A stretch of DNA of 64,000 nucleotides, taken from NCBI GenBank assembly GCA_040776985.1, contig JAXGZL010000001.1, forward strand, positions 1,116,001-1,180,000. Reading direction: 5' to 3'. A program made the translations under genes and the position numbers. Each line of letters starts with the position of its first letter. The first letter of the stretch is position 1. The notes below the pieces were generated by a model that worked only from the letters and a program-made list of their open reading frames with translations, was not told the origin of the DNA and ran no database searches. Below, piece after piece: positions 16,103-24,683 of the stretch. The DNA comes from UBA6115 sp040776985. Lineage in GTDB: Bacteria; Bacillota; Clostridia; Christensenellales; Aristaeellaceae.

Positions 16103-17281
16103 CTAATCTCTTAATACGTCAAACACTGCTTTTCGCCCCGCCATCCGGCGCCTGAGCACCCCGGCATCACAAAGCAGCAGCAAATCCTGCCGGGCGGTTT
16201 CCGTAGCGGTACGATACTTTTGTTTCCAGGCCTCCACGGTAACATGCTCCTTCTGGCTGCCAAGCAGCCAGCGGGCGCCTTTCATTTGGCGTTCATTCAG
16301 CATGTCCTGGGATTCCAGGGCCTTCATCTTTTGCTCTGTCAGCAGGTGATAGCGGATGTGCCGCTCTGTATTCTCAACAGCCCGGGACAGCATATCGCTG
16401 CAGAAATCAATGAAATAGGTCATGTCGCCGCTGGACTGCTCCACATTGCGGATCGCCTTATAGTACTTGCCCCGTTCCTGGGCCAACAGGCCTGATATGG
16501 GGAAATTGCGGAACACATCAAAGCCTGCCTGCAGCAGGATCATCAGGCTGAGCGCCCTGGCGGTGCGGCCGTTCCCGTCTGTAAAGGGATGGGTGTAGAC
16601 CAGGTAGAAATGGGCAATTGAAGCGGTGAGCACAGGGTGCAGCCCGCTTTTCCGGATGAATGATATCAGCTGCGCCATCATGCCGGGAACCTGAGAACTA
16701 TCCGGCGGGGTATAGACCACTTCATCCCGTCCTGCCACCACCACCTGGTGTTGCCTGAAGCGGGTGACCGGCTCTTCAGAGGCGTGTCTGGTCAGAATCC
16801 CGGCAAGCTGGATGATGAATTCGGCCGAGATGTCTTCATCCAGATGCTCCAGGACATGGGTGAGGGCATCGTAGTTGTTCTTCACCATTTGCTGGGACTT
16901 GTTGGCGGGCGGCTTGCCGCTTTCCAGCAGTTTTTTTGCCTCCTGGCGGGTGGTGAAAGCGCCTTCAATCATGCTGGAATAAACGGCCTCATCCAGCACC
17001 GCATCCTCCTGCAGGTCCTGCAGGAGTGAATAGGATAAATGCCATTCCCGCCTTGAGGAAGCGCTGATGCTGTCCACCTGGCGCTTGATGGCGGGGTTCA
17101 GCACAAACCAAAAGCGCTGACCGGTCTGGTCACAAAGGGGCAGGGGCTGCGCCAATTCACGGCGAGCCGCCTCCAACGCCGGCCAGAAATCCTGGATGGA
17201 GATATCAAGAGGCAGGCGTCGCATCACATCTTCCCGGGGGAAATATCGGCTGATAAACTCGGTGATCAATTGCTGTTCCAC
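16103..17281 (-). CDS. Fic-domain protein (probable AMP transferase)
   Basis: Fic proteins transfer AMP, or other phosphate-containing groups, to target proteins. This one has 392 residues. The catalytic loop HPFTDGNGRTAR (231-242) carries all key residues. An inhibitory helix motif SSMIEG (about 102-107) precedes the Fic core, which places it in class II (inhibitory segment on the same chain). The C-terminal 90 residues look like a winged helix, as in many stand-alone Fic regulators. GTG start after AGGAGG. It has its own promoter, and the RlmI-like gene 65 bp upstream on the far side of that promoter is a separate unit. The target is unknown. Confidence 0.92.
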   Translation of the reverse strand: MEQQLITEFISRYFPREDVMRRLPLDISIQDFWPALEAARRELAQPLPLCDQTGQRFWFVLNPAIKRQVDSISASSRREWHLSYSLLQDLQEDAVLDEAVYSSMIEGAFTTRQEAKKLLESGKPPANKSQQMVKNNYDALTHVLEHLDEDISAEFIIQLAGILTRHASEEPVTRFRQHQVVVAGRDEVVYTPPDSSQVPGMMAQLISFIRKSGLHPVLTASIAHFYLVYTHPFTDGNGRTARALSLMILLQAGFDVFRNFPISGLLAQERGKYYKAIRNVEQSSGDMTYFIDFCSDMLSRAVENTERHIRYHLLTEQKMKALESQDMLNERQMKGARWLLGSQKEHVTVEAWKQKYRTATETARQDLLLLCDAGVLRRRMAGRKAVFDVLRD

Positions 17282-17308
17282 GCCTTTACCTCCTGCTTAT
17301 TTATTGCC

Positions 17309-17337
17309 ATTATACTGCTAATAACCTGCCAATTCAA
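17309..17337 (-). promoter_or_regulatory. Promoter of the fic gene
   Basis: On the minus strand TTGAAT (-35, 17332-17337) and TATAAT (-10, 17309-17314) are separated by 17 bp. They lie 27 bp before the GTG start. Confidence 0.7.
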
Positions 17338-17346
17338 TGCCGGGAT

Positions 17347-18522
17347 TCATCGCAGCACCCGGAAGATGCCGCATTTAAGGTAGTAGGTTTCGGGGGAGGC
17401 GGGGAGAATGGGGTGGTCCCGGCTCTGGCTGCGCCATGCCACCTGCTGCAGTGTGACGCCCGCGTCCCGGGCCGCCTCCTGGATTACATGGCGGAAGCGC
17501 TCCTCCACCATGGCCTGGGAGCAGGAGCAGGTGACCAGGATGCCCCCCTGGGGGAGCATTTTCAGCGCCCGCAGGTTGATCTCCTTATAGCCCTTGGTGG
17601 CGCCCGGCAGGCTGGCCTTGTTCTTGGCGAAGGCGGGCGGGTCCAGCACGATCAGGTCATATTGCTCCCCGGCGTCTGACTGCTCCCGCAGGAAGTCAAA
17701 GGCGTTGGCCTTCACAAACCGGGTTTGGGAAAAGCCGTTCAGCCGCGCGTTTTCCTCTGCGCAGGAAAGGGCGTGCTCCGACAGGTCCACCCCGGTGACT
17801 TCATGAGCCCCGTAGTGGGCCGCGTGCAGGGCAAAACTGCCCGTGTGGGTGCAGATGTCCAGCATCCGGGCCCCCGGGCAGAAGGCGGCGATAGCGGCTC
17901 GGTTTTCCGTCTGATCCAGGAAATAGCCGGTCTTCTGCCCCTGCTTAACGTCCACCAGGATGCGGATCCCGTTCTCCCGGATCTCCACCTGGTCGGGCAC
18001 CTGGCCATAAAGCAGGCCGGTGGACTGCCGCATGCCCTCCAGCTCCCGGACCGGCACATCGTTTCGTTCCCAGATGCCCTGGGGGGCCAGTTCCTCCACC
18101 AGGGTTTCCACTATTGTTTCCTGGAAGCGGGCCATGCCCAGGGAGAGGATCTGCAGGCTGATCACCCCGCCAAACTTGTCCGCGATCACCGCGGGCAGGC
18201 GGTCGCTCTCCGCGAAGATCAGCCGGGCGCTGTCAAGATGGCCCAGCTGGCGGCGGTAGGCAATCGCCTCCCGCACCCTTGTCTTGATGGTTTCCCCGTC
18301 AATGGGCGCGTCATCCCGGCTTAAAAAGCGCAGGGTGATCATGGAATGGGGGTTGTACAGCGCCTGGCCCAGGAAGCGGCCCCGGGAGGTGAGCACCTGG
18401 ACGATGTCCCCGGGCGAAACGCCCTTTTGCGCCCGGTCCACATCGCTGCGGAACACCCAGGGGTGCCCGGCCAGCACCCGGGCTTCCTTCCCCGGCTTTA
18501 AAAACACCTGGCCTGTTGTCAT
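17347..18522 (-). CDS. Class I rRNA methyltransferase, RlmI-like (23S rRNA m5C)
   Basis: This 391-residue protein has an N-terminal PUA domain (KPGKEARVLAGHPWVFRSDV, then PGDIVQVLTSRGRFLGQALYN split over the region) and a Rossmann SAM-binding domain. The SAM-binding glycine loop is GARMLDICTHTGSFALHAA, and the catalytic region is LIVLDPPAFAKNK with TCSCSQAM bearing the catalytic cysteine. This layout is that of RlmI/YccW, which methylates C1962 of 23S rRNA in E. coli. It overlaps pdxA by 4 bp (ATGA) and is translationally coupled to it. Confidence 0.92.
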   Translation of the reverse strand: MTTGQVFLKPGKEARVLAGHPWVFRSDVDRAQKGVSPGDIVQVLTSRGRFLGQALYNPHSMITLRFLSRDDAPIDGETIKTRVREAIAYRRQLGHLDSARLIFAESDRLPAVIADKFGGVISLQILSLGMARFQETIVETLVEELAPQGIWERNDVPVRELEGMRQSTGLLYGQVPDQVEIRENGIRILVDVKQGQKTGYFLDQTENRAAIAAFCPGARMLDICTHTGSFALHAAHYGAHEVTGVDLSEHALSCAEENARLNGFSQTRFVKANAFDFLREQSDAGEQYDLIVLDPPAFAKNKASLPGATKGYKEINLRALKMLPQGGILVTCSCSQAMVEERFRHVIQEAARDAGVTLQQVAWRSQSRDHPILPASPETYYLKCGIFRVLR

Positions 18523-19532
18523 CGGCTGCCTCCTTTTTGGTAGTAGGGCGCGTACTTGATGGCCACTTTAATGGCCTCCGCCATGCTGACGGGGCTGGCC
18601 AGCCCCTTGCCCGCGATGTCAAAGGCGGTGCCGTGGTCCACTGAGGTGCGTAGGATGGGCATGCCGCAGGTGATGGAGACGGTGCGGTGAAAGTCCACCG
18701 TCTTGGTGGCGATGTGCCCCTGGTCGTGGTAAAGGCTCAGCACGCTGTTGTAGCGGCCTTCCAGCGCCTGGGCAAACACGCTGTCTGCCCCGACGGGGCC
18801 CACTACCGGCAAGCCCTCCGCCTGCAGCGCCCGGACCGCCGGGGCCACCTCCCGGACCTCCTCATCCCCGAACAGGCCGTTCTCCCCGCTGTGGGGGTTG
18901 AGGCCGGCGACGGCCATGGTGCCCTCCCGGACGCCCAGCTGGGAAAGGGCGGCAAGGGCGCGCCCGGCGGTGTCCATGATGCGCTCCTTTGTGACCAGGT
19001 CGCAGGCCTGGCGCAGGGACACATGCCGGGACAGGAAGAACACCCGCATGCCCCGCACCTCAAACAGGGTGAGGGGATCCGGGGTCCCGCTCAACTCAGC
19101 CAGTATTTCCGTGTGGCCGATATGCGCTACACCGCCTGCCTTCAGGGATTCCTTGTTGATGGGGGGCGTGGCGATGGCATCCACCTGCCCTGACAGGGCC
19201 AGGCGGGTGGCCTCCTGGATATACCGGAAAGCGGCCTGCCCGCAGGCGCCGCTCATCTTGCCCGGCGCCAGGCTGCCAGGGTCCAGGACGCCTGTATCAA
19301 GAATATTGACCACCCCCGGGCGATAGTCCCCCTCTTCCGGTTGGCGAAGGGGTTTGATGAGCAGGTTCGGCGCATGGGGATAGGAAAGGGCCTTCGCCAG
19401 GACGGCGAAGTCCCCCACCACCGTGAGACGCGCCTGCTCATGCAGATTTCTGTCCCTCAGGGCGCCCAGCACAATCTCCGGCCCGATGCCCGCCGGGTCC
19501 CCCAGGGGAATGGCAATCCTCACCCGATTCAT
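18519..19532 (-). CDS. pdxA: 4-hydroxythreonine-4-phosphate dehydrogenase family protein (PdxA)
   Basis: This 337-residue NAD-dependent dehydrogenase/decarboxylase starts with the family signature IPLGDPAGIGPEIV. Metal-binding histidines lie in VAHIGHTEILAEL and LYHDQGHIATKTV, and the C-terminus has TSVDHGTAFDIAG. PdxA acts in DXP-dependent pyridoxal phosphate synthesis. In Firmicutes without pdxJ, PdxA homologues (PdxA2) instead oxidise D-threonate or D-erythronate phosphates, so the assignment of substrate is open. The ATG follows AAAGGAGGTG. It diverges from dxs across a palindromic region at 19561-19599. Confidence 0.9.
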   Translation of the reverse strand: MNRVRIAIPLGDPAGIGPEIVLGALRDRNLHEQARLTVVGDFAVLAKALSYPHAPNLLIKPLRQPEEGDYRPGVVNILDTGVLDPGSLAPGKMSGACGQAAFRYIQEATRLALSGQVDAIATPPINKESLKAGGVAHIGHTEILAELSGTPDPLTLFEVRGMRVFFLSRHVSLRQACDLVTKERIMDTAGRALAALSQLGVREGTMAVAGLNPHSGENGLFGDEEVREVAPAVRALQAEGLPVVGPVGADSVFAQALEGRYNSVLSLYHDQGHIATKTVDFHRTVSITCGMPILRTSVDHGTAFDIAGKGLASPVSMAEAIKVAIKYAPYYQKGGSR

Positions 19533-19560
19533 CCCCGCACCTCCTTTTCTTTTCCGTTTC

Positions 19561-19603
19561 TATCATACCCGGAAGCGCCCATGCTTCCCGGGTATGATAT
19601 AAT
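19561..19603. promoter_or_regulatory. Palindromic divergent pdxA-dxs control region
   Basis: A long inverted repeat pairs 19561-19576 (TATCATACCCGGAAGC) with 19583-19599, with one unpaired base. Each arm contains a TATGAT element. A consensus TATAAT with extended TG (19598-19603) points toward dxs. Neither direction has a good -35. Because the flanking genes diverge, it is an operator or promoter palindrome rather than a terminator. Confidence 0.6.
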
Positions 19604-19629
19604 GATCGAACGACTCTTGTTGGAGGAGA

Positions 19630-21513
19630 ATGATGGCAGAAATGGAAATCCCCAGCCTGAAGGCGCTGAAGGGCATGAAGCCGGAAGCGCTGGAAGCGCT
19701 GGCGGACACGCTGCGCGGCCGCATTCTGGAGGCGGTGTCCAGGAACGGGGGGCATCTGGCCAGCAACCTGGGGGTGGTGGAATTGACCATCGCCCTGCAC
19801 CGGGTGTTTGACAGCCCCCGGGACAAAATCATCTTTGATGTGGGGCACCAGTGCTATACCCATAAGATGTTGACCGGCCGGGACAGCGAAATGGCGGGTC
19901 TCCGGTGCTATCAGGGCCTGGCCGGCTTCCCCAAGTGTGAGGAAAGCCCCCATGACGCCTATGAAACCGGCCATGCCTCCACCGCCATCTCCGCCTCCCT
20001 GGGCCTGGCCCGGGCCAGGGACCTGAAGGGGGAGGACCACCGGGTGATCGCTGTGGTGGGGGACGGCGCCCTCACCGGCGGCCTTTGCTATGAGGCCTTG
20101 AACGACGCCGGCAACCGGAAAACCCAGCTGATTGTGATTTTGAACGACAACCAGATGTCCATCTCCCCCAACGTGGGCGCGGTGAGCAACTACCTCACCT
20201 ATCTGCGCTCCAGCCGGACCTGGACGGATCTGAAGCGCTCCATCACCGGGGGCCTGCCCAAGGTGCCGGTGATTGGCGGGCCCCTGCTGCGCTTTATGCA
20301 GAACATCAAGGGCTCCCTGCGCAATTTCATGGTCAGGGACCGCTATTTTGACACCCTGGGCTTTCAGTACCTGGGCCCCATGGACGGGCATGACATCAGG
20401 CGCCTGGAAAAGGTGCTGCGCCGGGCAGGGGAACTGAGGCGGCCGGTGCTGATCCATGTGGTCACCCAGAAGGGCAAGGGCTATGCCCCGGCGGAAAAGG
20501 AGCCCTGGGCCAAGCACGGGGTCAGCCCCTTCAACCCGGCGGATGACCAGCCCCTGCGCCACGCGGCGGGCCGTTCCTTTGGCAAGGCCGCCGGGCAGCT
20601 GCTGACGGACCTTGCGGCGGAGGACCCCCGCATTGTGGCGGTGACCGCCGCCATGACCGCCTCCACGGGCCTCGAGCCCTTCCAGCAGGCCCACCCCGAC
20701 CGCCTGTTTGACGTGGGCATCGCGGAGCCCCACGCCATGACCCTGGCCTCCGGCCTGGCCCGGGGCGGGATGAAGCCCTTTGTGGCCATCTATGACACCT
20801 TCCTGCAGCGGGCCTATGACCAGGTGGTGGTGGACGTCTGCCTGCAGCAGCTGCCGGTGACGGTGCTGATGGACCGGGCAGCCCTGGGGGGCGAGGACGG
20901 GCCCACCCACCACGGGGTCTTTGGCACGGCCTATCTGCGCCATGTGCCGGAACTGACCCTGCTTTATCCCAGGAGCATTGAGGAACTGGAGGCCATGATC
21001 CGCTTTGCCAAGGATCATCCAGGCCCCGTCTTTATCCGCTATCCCCGGGGGGAGAGCGAGGGGATGCAGGCACTGCCCTATCAGGGCTTTAAGCCGGGCC
21101 GCTGGGAGCGGCTGCTGCCGGGGAAGGACCTGGCCCTGATCGCCCTTGGCCCCATGGTGGCAGAGGCGGTAAAGGCGCGGGAAATCCTGCGCCAGCAAGG
21201 CGTCAGTGCCCAGGTGATCAACGCCGGCAGCGTCAAGCCCCTGGACGGGGGGCTGATCCGGGAGCTGTCTGAAAAGGGCATGCCCTACTATGTGCTGGAG
21301 GAGCAGGTGCTGGCCGGGGGCCTGGGCAGCGCCATCGCGGAACACTGCCTGATGGAGGGATTGAACCCGCCGGAACGCATCTTTGCGCTGCCGGACGCCT
21401 TTGTGCCCCAGGGCAGCCACGGGGAATTGCTGATGCACTGCGGCCTGGACGCTAAAAACATCGCCCAGCAGCTGATGAAGCACAGGAGGGCAGGCCTTGA
21501 AACAGCGGGCTGA
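19630..21513 (+). CDS. dxs: 1-deoxy-D-xylulose-5-phosphate synthase
   Basis: DXS condenses pyruvate and glyceraldehyde-3-phosphate to DXP, the first step of the MEP isoprenoid pathway and a precursor of thiamine and, in some bacteria, pyridoxal phosphate. It has 627 residues, full length. The thiamine diphosphate motif is GDGALTGGLCYEALNDAG with NDNQMSISPNVGAV. Other conserved segments are HVVTQKGKGYAPAE and the transketolase-like GEDGPTHHGVFG. It starts at ATG 19630 (or the next ATG) after TTGGAGGAG. It overlaps tlyA by 17 bp. Confidence 0.96.
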   Translation: MMAEMEIPSLKALKGMKPEALEALADTLRGRILEAVSRNGGHLASNLGVVELTIALHRVFDSPRDKIIFDVGHQCYTHKMLTGRDSEMAGLRCYQGLAGFPKCEESPHDAYETGHASTAISASLGLARARDLKGEDHRVIAVVGDGALTGGLCYEALNDAGNRKTQLIVILNDNQMSISPNVGAVSNYLTYLRSSRTWTDLKRSITGGLPKVPVIGGPLLRFMQNIKGSLRNFMVRDRYFDTLGFQYLGPMDGHDIRRLEKVLRRAGELRRPVLIHVVTQKGKGYAPAEKEPWAKHGVSPFNPADDQPLRHAAGRSFGKAAGQLLTDLAAEDPRIVAVTAAMTASTGLEPFQQAHPDRLFDVGIAEPHAMTLASGLARGGMKPFVAIYDTFLQRAYDQVVVDVCLQQLPVTVLMDRAALGGEDGPTHHGVFGTAYLRHVPELTLLYPRSIEELEAMIRFAKDHPGPVFIRYPRGESEGMQALPYQGFKPGRWERLLPGKDLALIALGPMVAEAVKAREILRQQGVSAQVINAGSVKPLDGGLIRELSEKGMPYYVLEEQVLAGGLGSAIAEHCLMEGLNPPERIFALPDAFVPQGSHGELLMHCGLDAKNIAQQLMKHRRAGLETAG

Positions 21514-22294
21514 CCTGGCCCTGGTGGCCCGGGGCCTGGCGGAGAGCCGGGAAAAAGGGCAGGCCCTGATCCTGGCGGGCCGGGTCTATGTGGGGGAAAG
21601 CCGGGTGGACAAGGCCTCCTTCCAGGTGGCTGAAACAGATGACCTGCTGGTGCGGGGGGATGAGGTCAGCTACGCCAGCCGGGGCGCCTACAAGCTGGAA
21701 AAGGCCATGGAGACCTTCAAGGTGGACGCCGATAGCCTTGTCTGCATGGACATCGGGGCCGCCACCGGCGGCTTTACCGATGTGCTGCTGCGAGCAGGGG
21801 CCCGGCGGGTCTATGCCATTGATGTGGGCTATGGGCAGCTGGACTGGCGGCTGCGCCAGGATGACCGGGTAATCGTCATGGAGCGCACCAATGCCCGGAC
21901 GCTTGTGCCGGAGCAGTTTGAGGAATGCCCCCGGCTTGCGGTGATGGACGTGTCCTTCATTTCCATCCGGTTGATTGTGCCGGTTTTATTCAAGATCATG
22001 GGGCGGGGTGGACGGCTGGTCAGCCTGATCAAGCCCCAGTTTGAGGCGGGGCGCGGCCAGGTGGGCAAGCATGGCGTGGTCAGGGACCCGGACACCCACC
22101 TCAGGGTGCTGACGGAGATCCGGGATTTCCTCCGGAGTCAGGGCCTGGTGATGCGGGGATGTACCTATTCGCCCATCACCGGTCCCAAAGGAAACATTGA
22201 GTTTCTGGCGGACATTGGTTATGATGAGGGGGAAGAGATCGGCGATGAGGCGCTTTCCGGCCTGGTCAGGGAGGCCCATCGCCAGCTGACATAA
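21497..22294 (+). CDS. tlyA: TlyA-family rRNA 2'-O-methyltransferase
   Basis: This 265-residue protein has an N-terminal S4 RNA-binding domain (RADLALVARGLAESREKGQA, then AGRVYVGE) and an FtsJ-type methyltransferase domain. The SAM site is CMDIGAATGGFTDVLLRAGA, with DVGYGQLDWRLR and DVSFISIRLIVP downstream. TlyA methylates cytidines in 16S and 23S rRNA. The start is TTG at 21497, inside the dxs 3' end. In many clostridia tlyA continues into nadK-argR-recN; here it is followed by a small membrane protein and a terminator. Confidence 0.93.
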   Translation: MKQRADLALVARGLAESREKGQALILAGRVYVGESRVDKASFQVAETDDLLVRGDEVSYASRGAYKLEKAMETFKVDADSLVCMDIGAATGGFTDVLLRAGARRVYAIDVGYGQLDWRLRQDDRVIVMERTNARTLVPEQFEECPRLAVMDVSFISIRLIVPVLFKIMGRGGRLVSLIKPQFEAGRGQVGKHGVVRDPDTHLRVLTEIRDFLRSQGLVMRGCTYSPITGPKGNIEFLADIGYDEGEEIGDEALSGLVREAHRQLT

Positions 22295-22314
22295 GAAACC
22301 GGAGGGGAACAGAG

Positions 22315-22719
22315 ATGAAGAAACGCACGCTGTATGCCCTGGTGATTCTGATGATCCTCTGCCTGGCGGCAGCGGCCATTGCGGTGATGTACCAGCAAAA
22401 CGCCGTGCGCCAGCTGCAGGACGCCAGGGACCAGAACGCCCTGCTGGAACGGGAGATGGAGCTGCTGCGGCGGGAGAAAATCGCCTGGGATGAGGACAAG
22501 GCCCGGGTGTCTGACAGCCTGGTGGGTGTGCGCGCGGTGCTGGGCGGCATGCTCAGCGGCCTGGAGGAGGCCTCCACCGCCCTGGACGCGGCGGCCAGCC
22601 TTTTGCCCACGCCCAAAGCCACGCCCAGTGCCAGCCCCAAAGCAACAGCCACCCTCATGGTTTCCCCCAGCCCCACCGTCATTCCCAGCCCAAGCCCTGG
22701 CCCCACAAAAGAAAAATAA
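22315..22719 (+). CDS. Small membrane-anchored coiled-coil protein, unknown function
   Basis: I do not recognise this 134-residue protein. It has one N-terminal membrane anchor (residues 6-26, LYALVILMILCLAAAAIAV), then a charged heptad-like coiled coil (about 30-65). It ends in a low-complexity Pro/Ser/Thr tail of repeated P-S-P and P-K-A-T type units. The topology suggests an extracytoplasmic coiled coil with a wall-spanning tail. It starts 20 bp after tlyA with GGAGGGGA upstream and ends in a strong terminator, so it is the last gene of the dxs operon. Confidence 0.75.
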   Translation: MKKRTLYALVILMILCLAAAAIAVMYQQNAVRQLQDARDQNALLEREMELLRREKIAWDEDKARVSDSLVGVRAVLGGMLSGLEEASTALDAAASLLPTPKATPSASPKATATLMVSPSPTVIPSPSPGPTKEK

Positions 22720-22735
22720 ACCGGATCCATAGACC

Positions 22736-22761
22736 AAGCCCTCCGGAAAACCGGAGGGCTT
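22736..22761. terminator. Bidirectional rho-independent terminator
   Basis: Perfect 11-bp arms AAGCCCTCCGG and CCGGAGGGCTT flank an AAAA loop, with a T-rich tail (ATTGCTTTTT) on the plus strand. It lies between the convergent small membrane protein gene and the AraC gene. Confidence 0.85.
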
Positions 22762-22771
22762 GATTGCTTTT

Positions 22772-23569
22772 TCAGGGCAGGATGCGGGCGCCGCTGATGC
22801 CGCCCTGGCTGATGGACTGGCGGTAGGTCTGGGGGGAGACGCCCATGTGCCGCTTGAAAAAATTGGATAGGTAATAGGCATCGCAGAACCGGTACTCCGC
22901 CGCAATCTGGGCGATGGTTTTGTCGGTGTGCAAAAACTCATGCTTGATCACATTGACCAGCAGCTGCTGGGCATACTGCTTGGGGCTGCACTGAAAGGCA
23001 CGGCGGAAGGCGTGGGAGAGGGAGGAGGGGCTGAAACCGTGCTTTTTGGCCAGCTCCGTCATCTGCAGGTCACAGCCCAGGTTGTCATGGATTTCCGTCA
23101 GCAGCGGGCGCAGGCGGGCCAGGCCCGGGATGGGCCGGGGGCTGTCATCGCCCAGGAAGAGGGAGAGGACGCAGAGCAGCTCCCCCTCAAAGCGCATGTT
23201 GTCCTTCAGCGTACTGCCGGGGTCAAGGCCCTTCATGCGCTCAAGCAGGCCCTGGGGCAGGGGGTGGGTCAAGACCTTGCCCTGCTCAAAAAACGCATGG
23301 AGCCCGGAAGGGGATTCCAGAAAAAACTCCACATAGATTTTCCGGATATGGCTTTCACACCAGCAGGAGTAGAGGGTGAAGGCCGGGATCAGGCAGGCCT
23401 CCCCCGTCCTGAGCGGGGTGAGCACATTGTTTGTGCGCACAAAGCCGTCGCCCCCCTCCACCAGGTAGAGCGTGTGGAAGGGATAGAGGTTGAAGGGAAA
23501 GTTCCAGCGCTCATCGTTCTCATAGAACACCGCCTGGACCAGGCGCAGAGAAAAGAGCTGGTCTGTCAA
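22772..23569 (-). CDS. AraC-family transcriptional regulator
   Basis: This 265-residue regulator has an N-terminal cupin-like sensory domain (HTLYLVEGGDGFVRTNN) and a C-terminal pair of helix-turn-helix motifs. The first is DLQMTELAKKHGFSPSSLSH and the second KTIAQIAAEYRFCDAYYLSN, followed by FFKRHMGVSPQTYR. The start is TTG at 23569, downstream of AAGGA. It is divergent from the CUT1 sugar importer and GH29 fucosidase genes, so it most likely controls them in response to the imported glycan. Confidence 0.93.
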   Translation of the reverse strand: MTDQLFSLRLVQAVFYENDERWNFPFNLYPFHTLYLVEGGDGFVRTNNVLTPLRTGEACLIPAFTLYSCWCESHIRKIYVEFFLESPSGLHAFFEQGKVLTHPLPQGLLERMKGLDPGSTLKDNMRFEGELLCVLSLFLGDDSPRPIPGLARLRPLLTEIHDNLGCDLQMTELAKKHGFSPSSLSHAFRRAFQCSPKQYAQQLLVNVIKHEFLHTDKTIAQIAAEYRFCDAYYLSNFFKRHMGVSPQTYRQSISQGGISGARILP

Positions 23570-23590
23570 AAAATCACATCCTTTGAATGG

Positions 23591-23620
23591 ATTATATCAT
23601 TGTGGGGCCCCCTGGTACAA
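23591..23620 (-). promoter_or_regulatory. Promoter of the AraC regulator gene
   Basis: On the minus strand TTGTAC (-35, 23615-23620), an 18-bp spacer and an extended -10 TGATATAAT (core 23591-23596) lie 22 bp before the TTG start. Confidence 0.65.
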
Positions 23621-23722
23621 GTTATAGTTGAAGCGACAAAAGCAAGAGCCACACTGTTTTCTTTCCCTGGAAGCGCGGGCGCTGACAGGATATTTTGACA
23701 AACAGCAGGAAAGGATGACACC

Positions 23723-24679
23723 ATGACCACAATGCGCAAGGCGGCCGTGAACACAGGTCCGGACTGGCGGGCAGGGGCGTTGCGCAAGCTTAAGCGCAGC
23801 ATGCCCTACTATGCCCTGATCCTGATCCCGCTGATGATTCTGCTGGTGTTCAAGTATTATCCCATGTACGGCGCCACCCTGGCCTTCAAGGATTACAAGG
23901 TCAGCCTGAAAATCGCCGGCAGCCCCTGGACCCAGCCGCTGTTCAGGCACTTCACCCGCTTTCTGACGGCGCCCTCCGCCGTCCGGGTGATCACCAACAC
24001 CCTGATCATCAGCCTGTATTCCCTGGTGGCCAGTTTCCCCATCCCCATTCTGCTGGCGGTGGGACTGAACGAACTGCGCAGCAACCGCCTGCGCAAGTCC
24101 ATCCAGATGATCACCTATATGCCCTATTTCATCTCCACCGTGGTGCTGGTGTCCATGATCATCCAGTTCACCGACCTGTCCTACGGCTTTGTCAACCAGG
24201 CCATCAAGGCCCTGGGGGGACAGCCGGTCAACTTCATGGGCAACAAGGACTATTTCAGGCATATCTATGTCTGGACCACCGTCTGGCAGACCACAGGCTA
24301 CAGCGCGGTGGTCTATCTGGCGGCCCTGGCAGGGGTTGACCGGGAGCTGTATGACGCGGCGGTGGTAGACGGGGCCAGCAAGGTGAAGCGCATCCTGCAC
24401 ATTGACCTGCCCACCATCGCACCCACCATCATCGTGATTTTTATCCTCAACACCGGCGCCATCCTGTCGGTGGGCTTTGAGAAGATCTACCTGATGCAGA
24501 ACAACACCAACCTGTCGGTGTCCGAGGTCATCTCCACCTATGTCTACCGCATGGGCCTGGTCAACCAGAACCACAGCTATTCAACGGCGGTGGGGCTTTT
24601 TAACTCGGTGGTCAACTGCGTCATGCTGCTGTTGTGCAATGCCATTGCGCGCAAGGTCAGCGACGTGGGGCTGTGGTGA
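23723..24679 (+). CDS. CUT1 sugar ABC transporter permease, LplB-like
   Basis: This 318-residue membrane permease belongs to the LplB/YteP branch that pairs with YtcP-type permeases and LipO-type binding proteins. The conserved start is YYALILIPLMILLVFKYYPM followed by YGATLAFKDYK. The EAA loop DAAVVDGASKVKRILHIDLP is present near residues 210-230. About six transmembrane helices are visible. It is the first gene of the importer, with 4 bp to the next permease. Transporters of this branch usually import oligosaccharides from complex glycans. Confidence 0.92.
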   Translation: MTTMRKAAVNTGPDWRAGALRKLKRSMPYYALILIPLMILLVFKYYPMYGATLAFKDYKVSLKIAGSPWTQPLFRHFTRFLTAPSAVRVITNTLIISLYSLVASFPIPILLAVGLNELRSNRLRKSIQMITYMPYFISTVVLVSMIIQFTDLSYGFVNQAIKALGGQPVNFMGNKDYFRHIYVWTTVWQTTGYSAVVYLAALAGVDRELYDAAVVDGASKVKRILHIDLPTIAPTIIVIFILNTGAILSVGFEKIYLMQNNTNLSVSEVISTYVYRMGLVNQNHSYSTAVGLFNSVVNCVMLLLCNAIARKVSDVGLW

Positions 24680-24683
24680 GGGG

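Noticed and set aside
16103..17281. Fic protein as the toxin of a toxin-antitoxin pair
   Set aside because: The inhibitory motif is on the same chain and no small antitoxin gene is adjacent, so a class II regulator is more likely.
19438..21483. 681-codon minus-strand frame opposite dxs
   Set aside because: Antisense shadow of dxs; no start signals and no recognisable domains.
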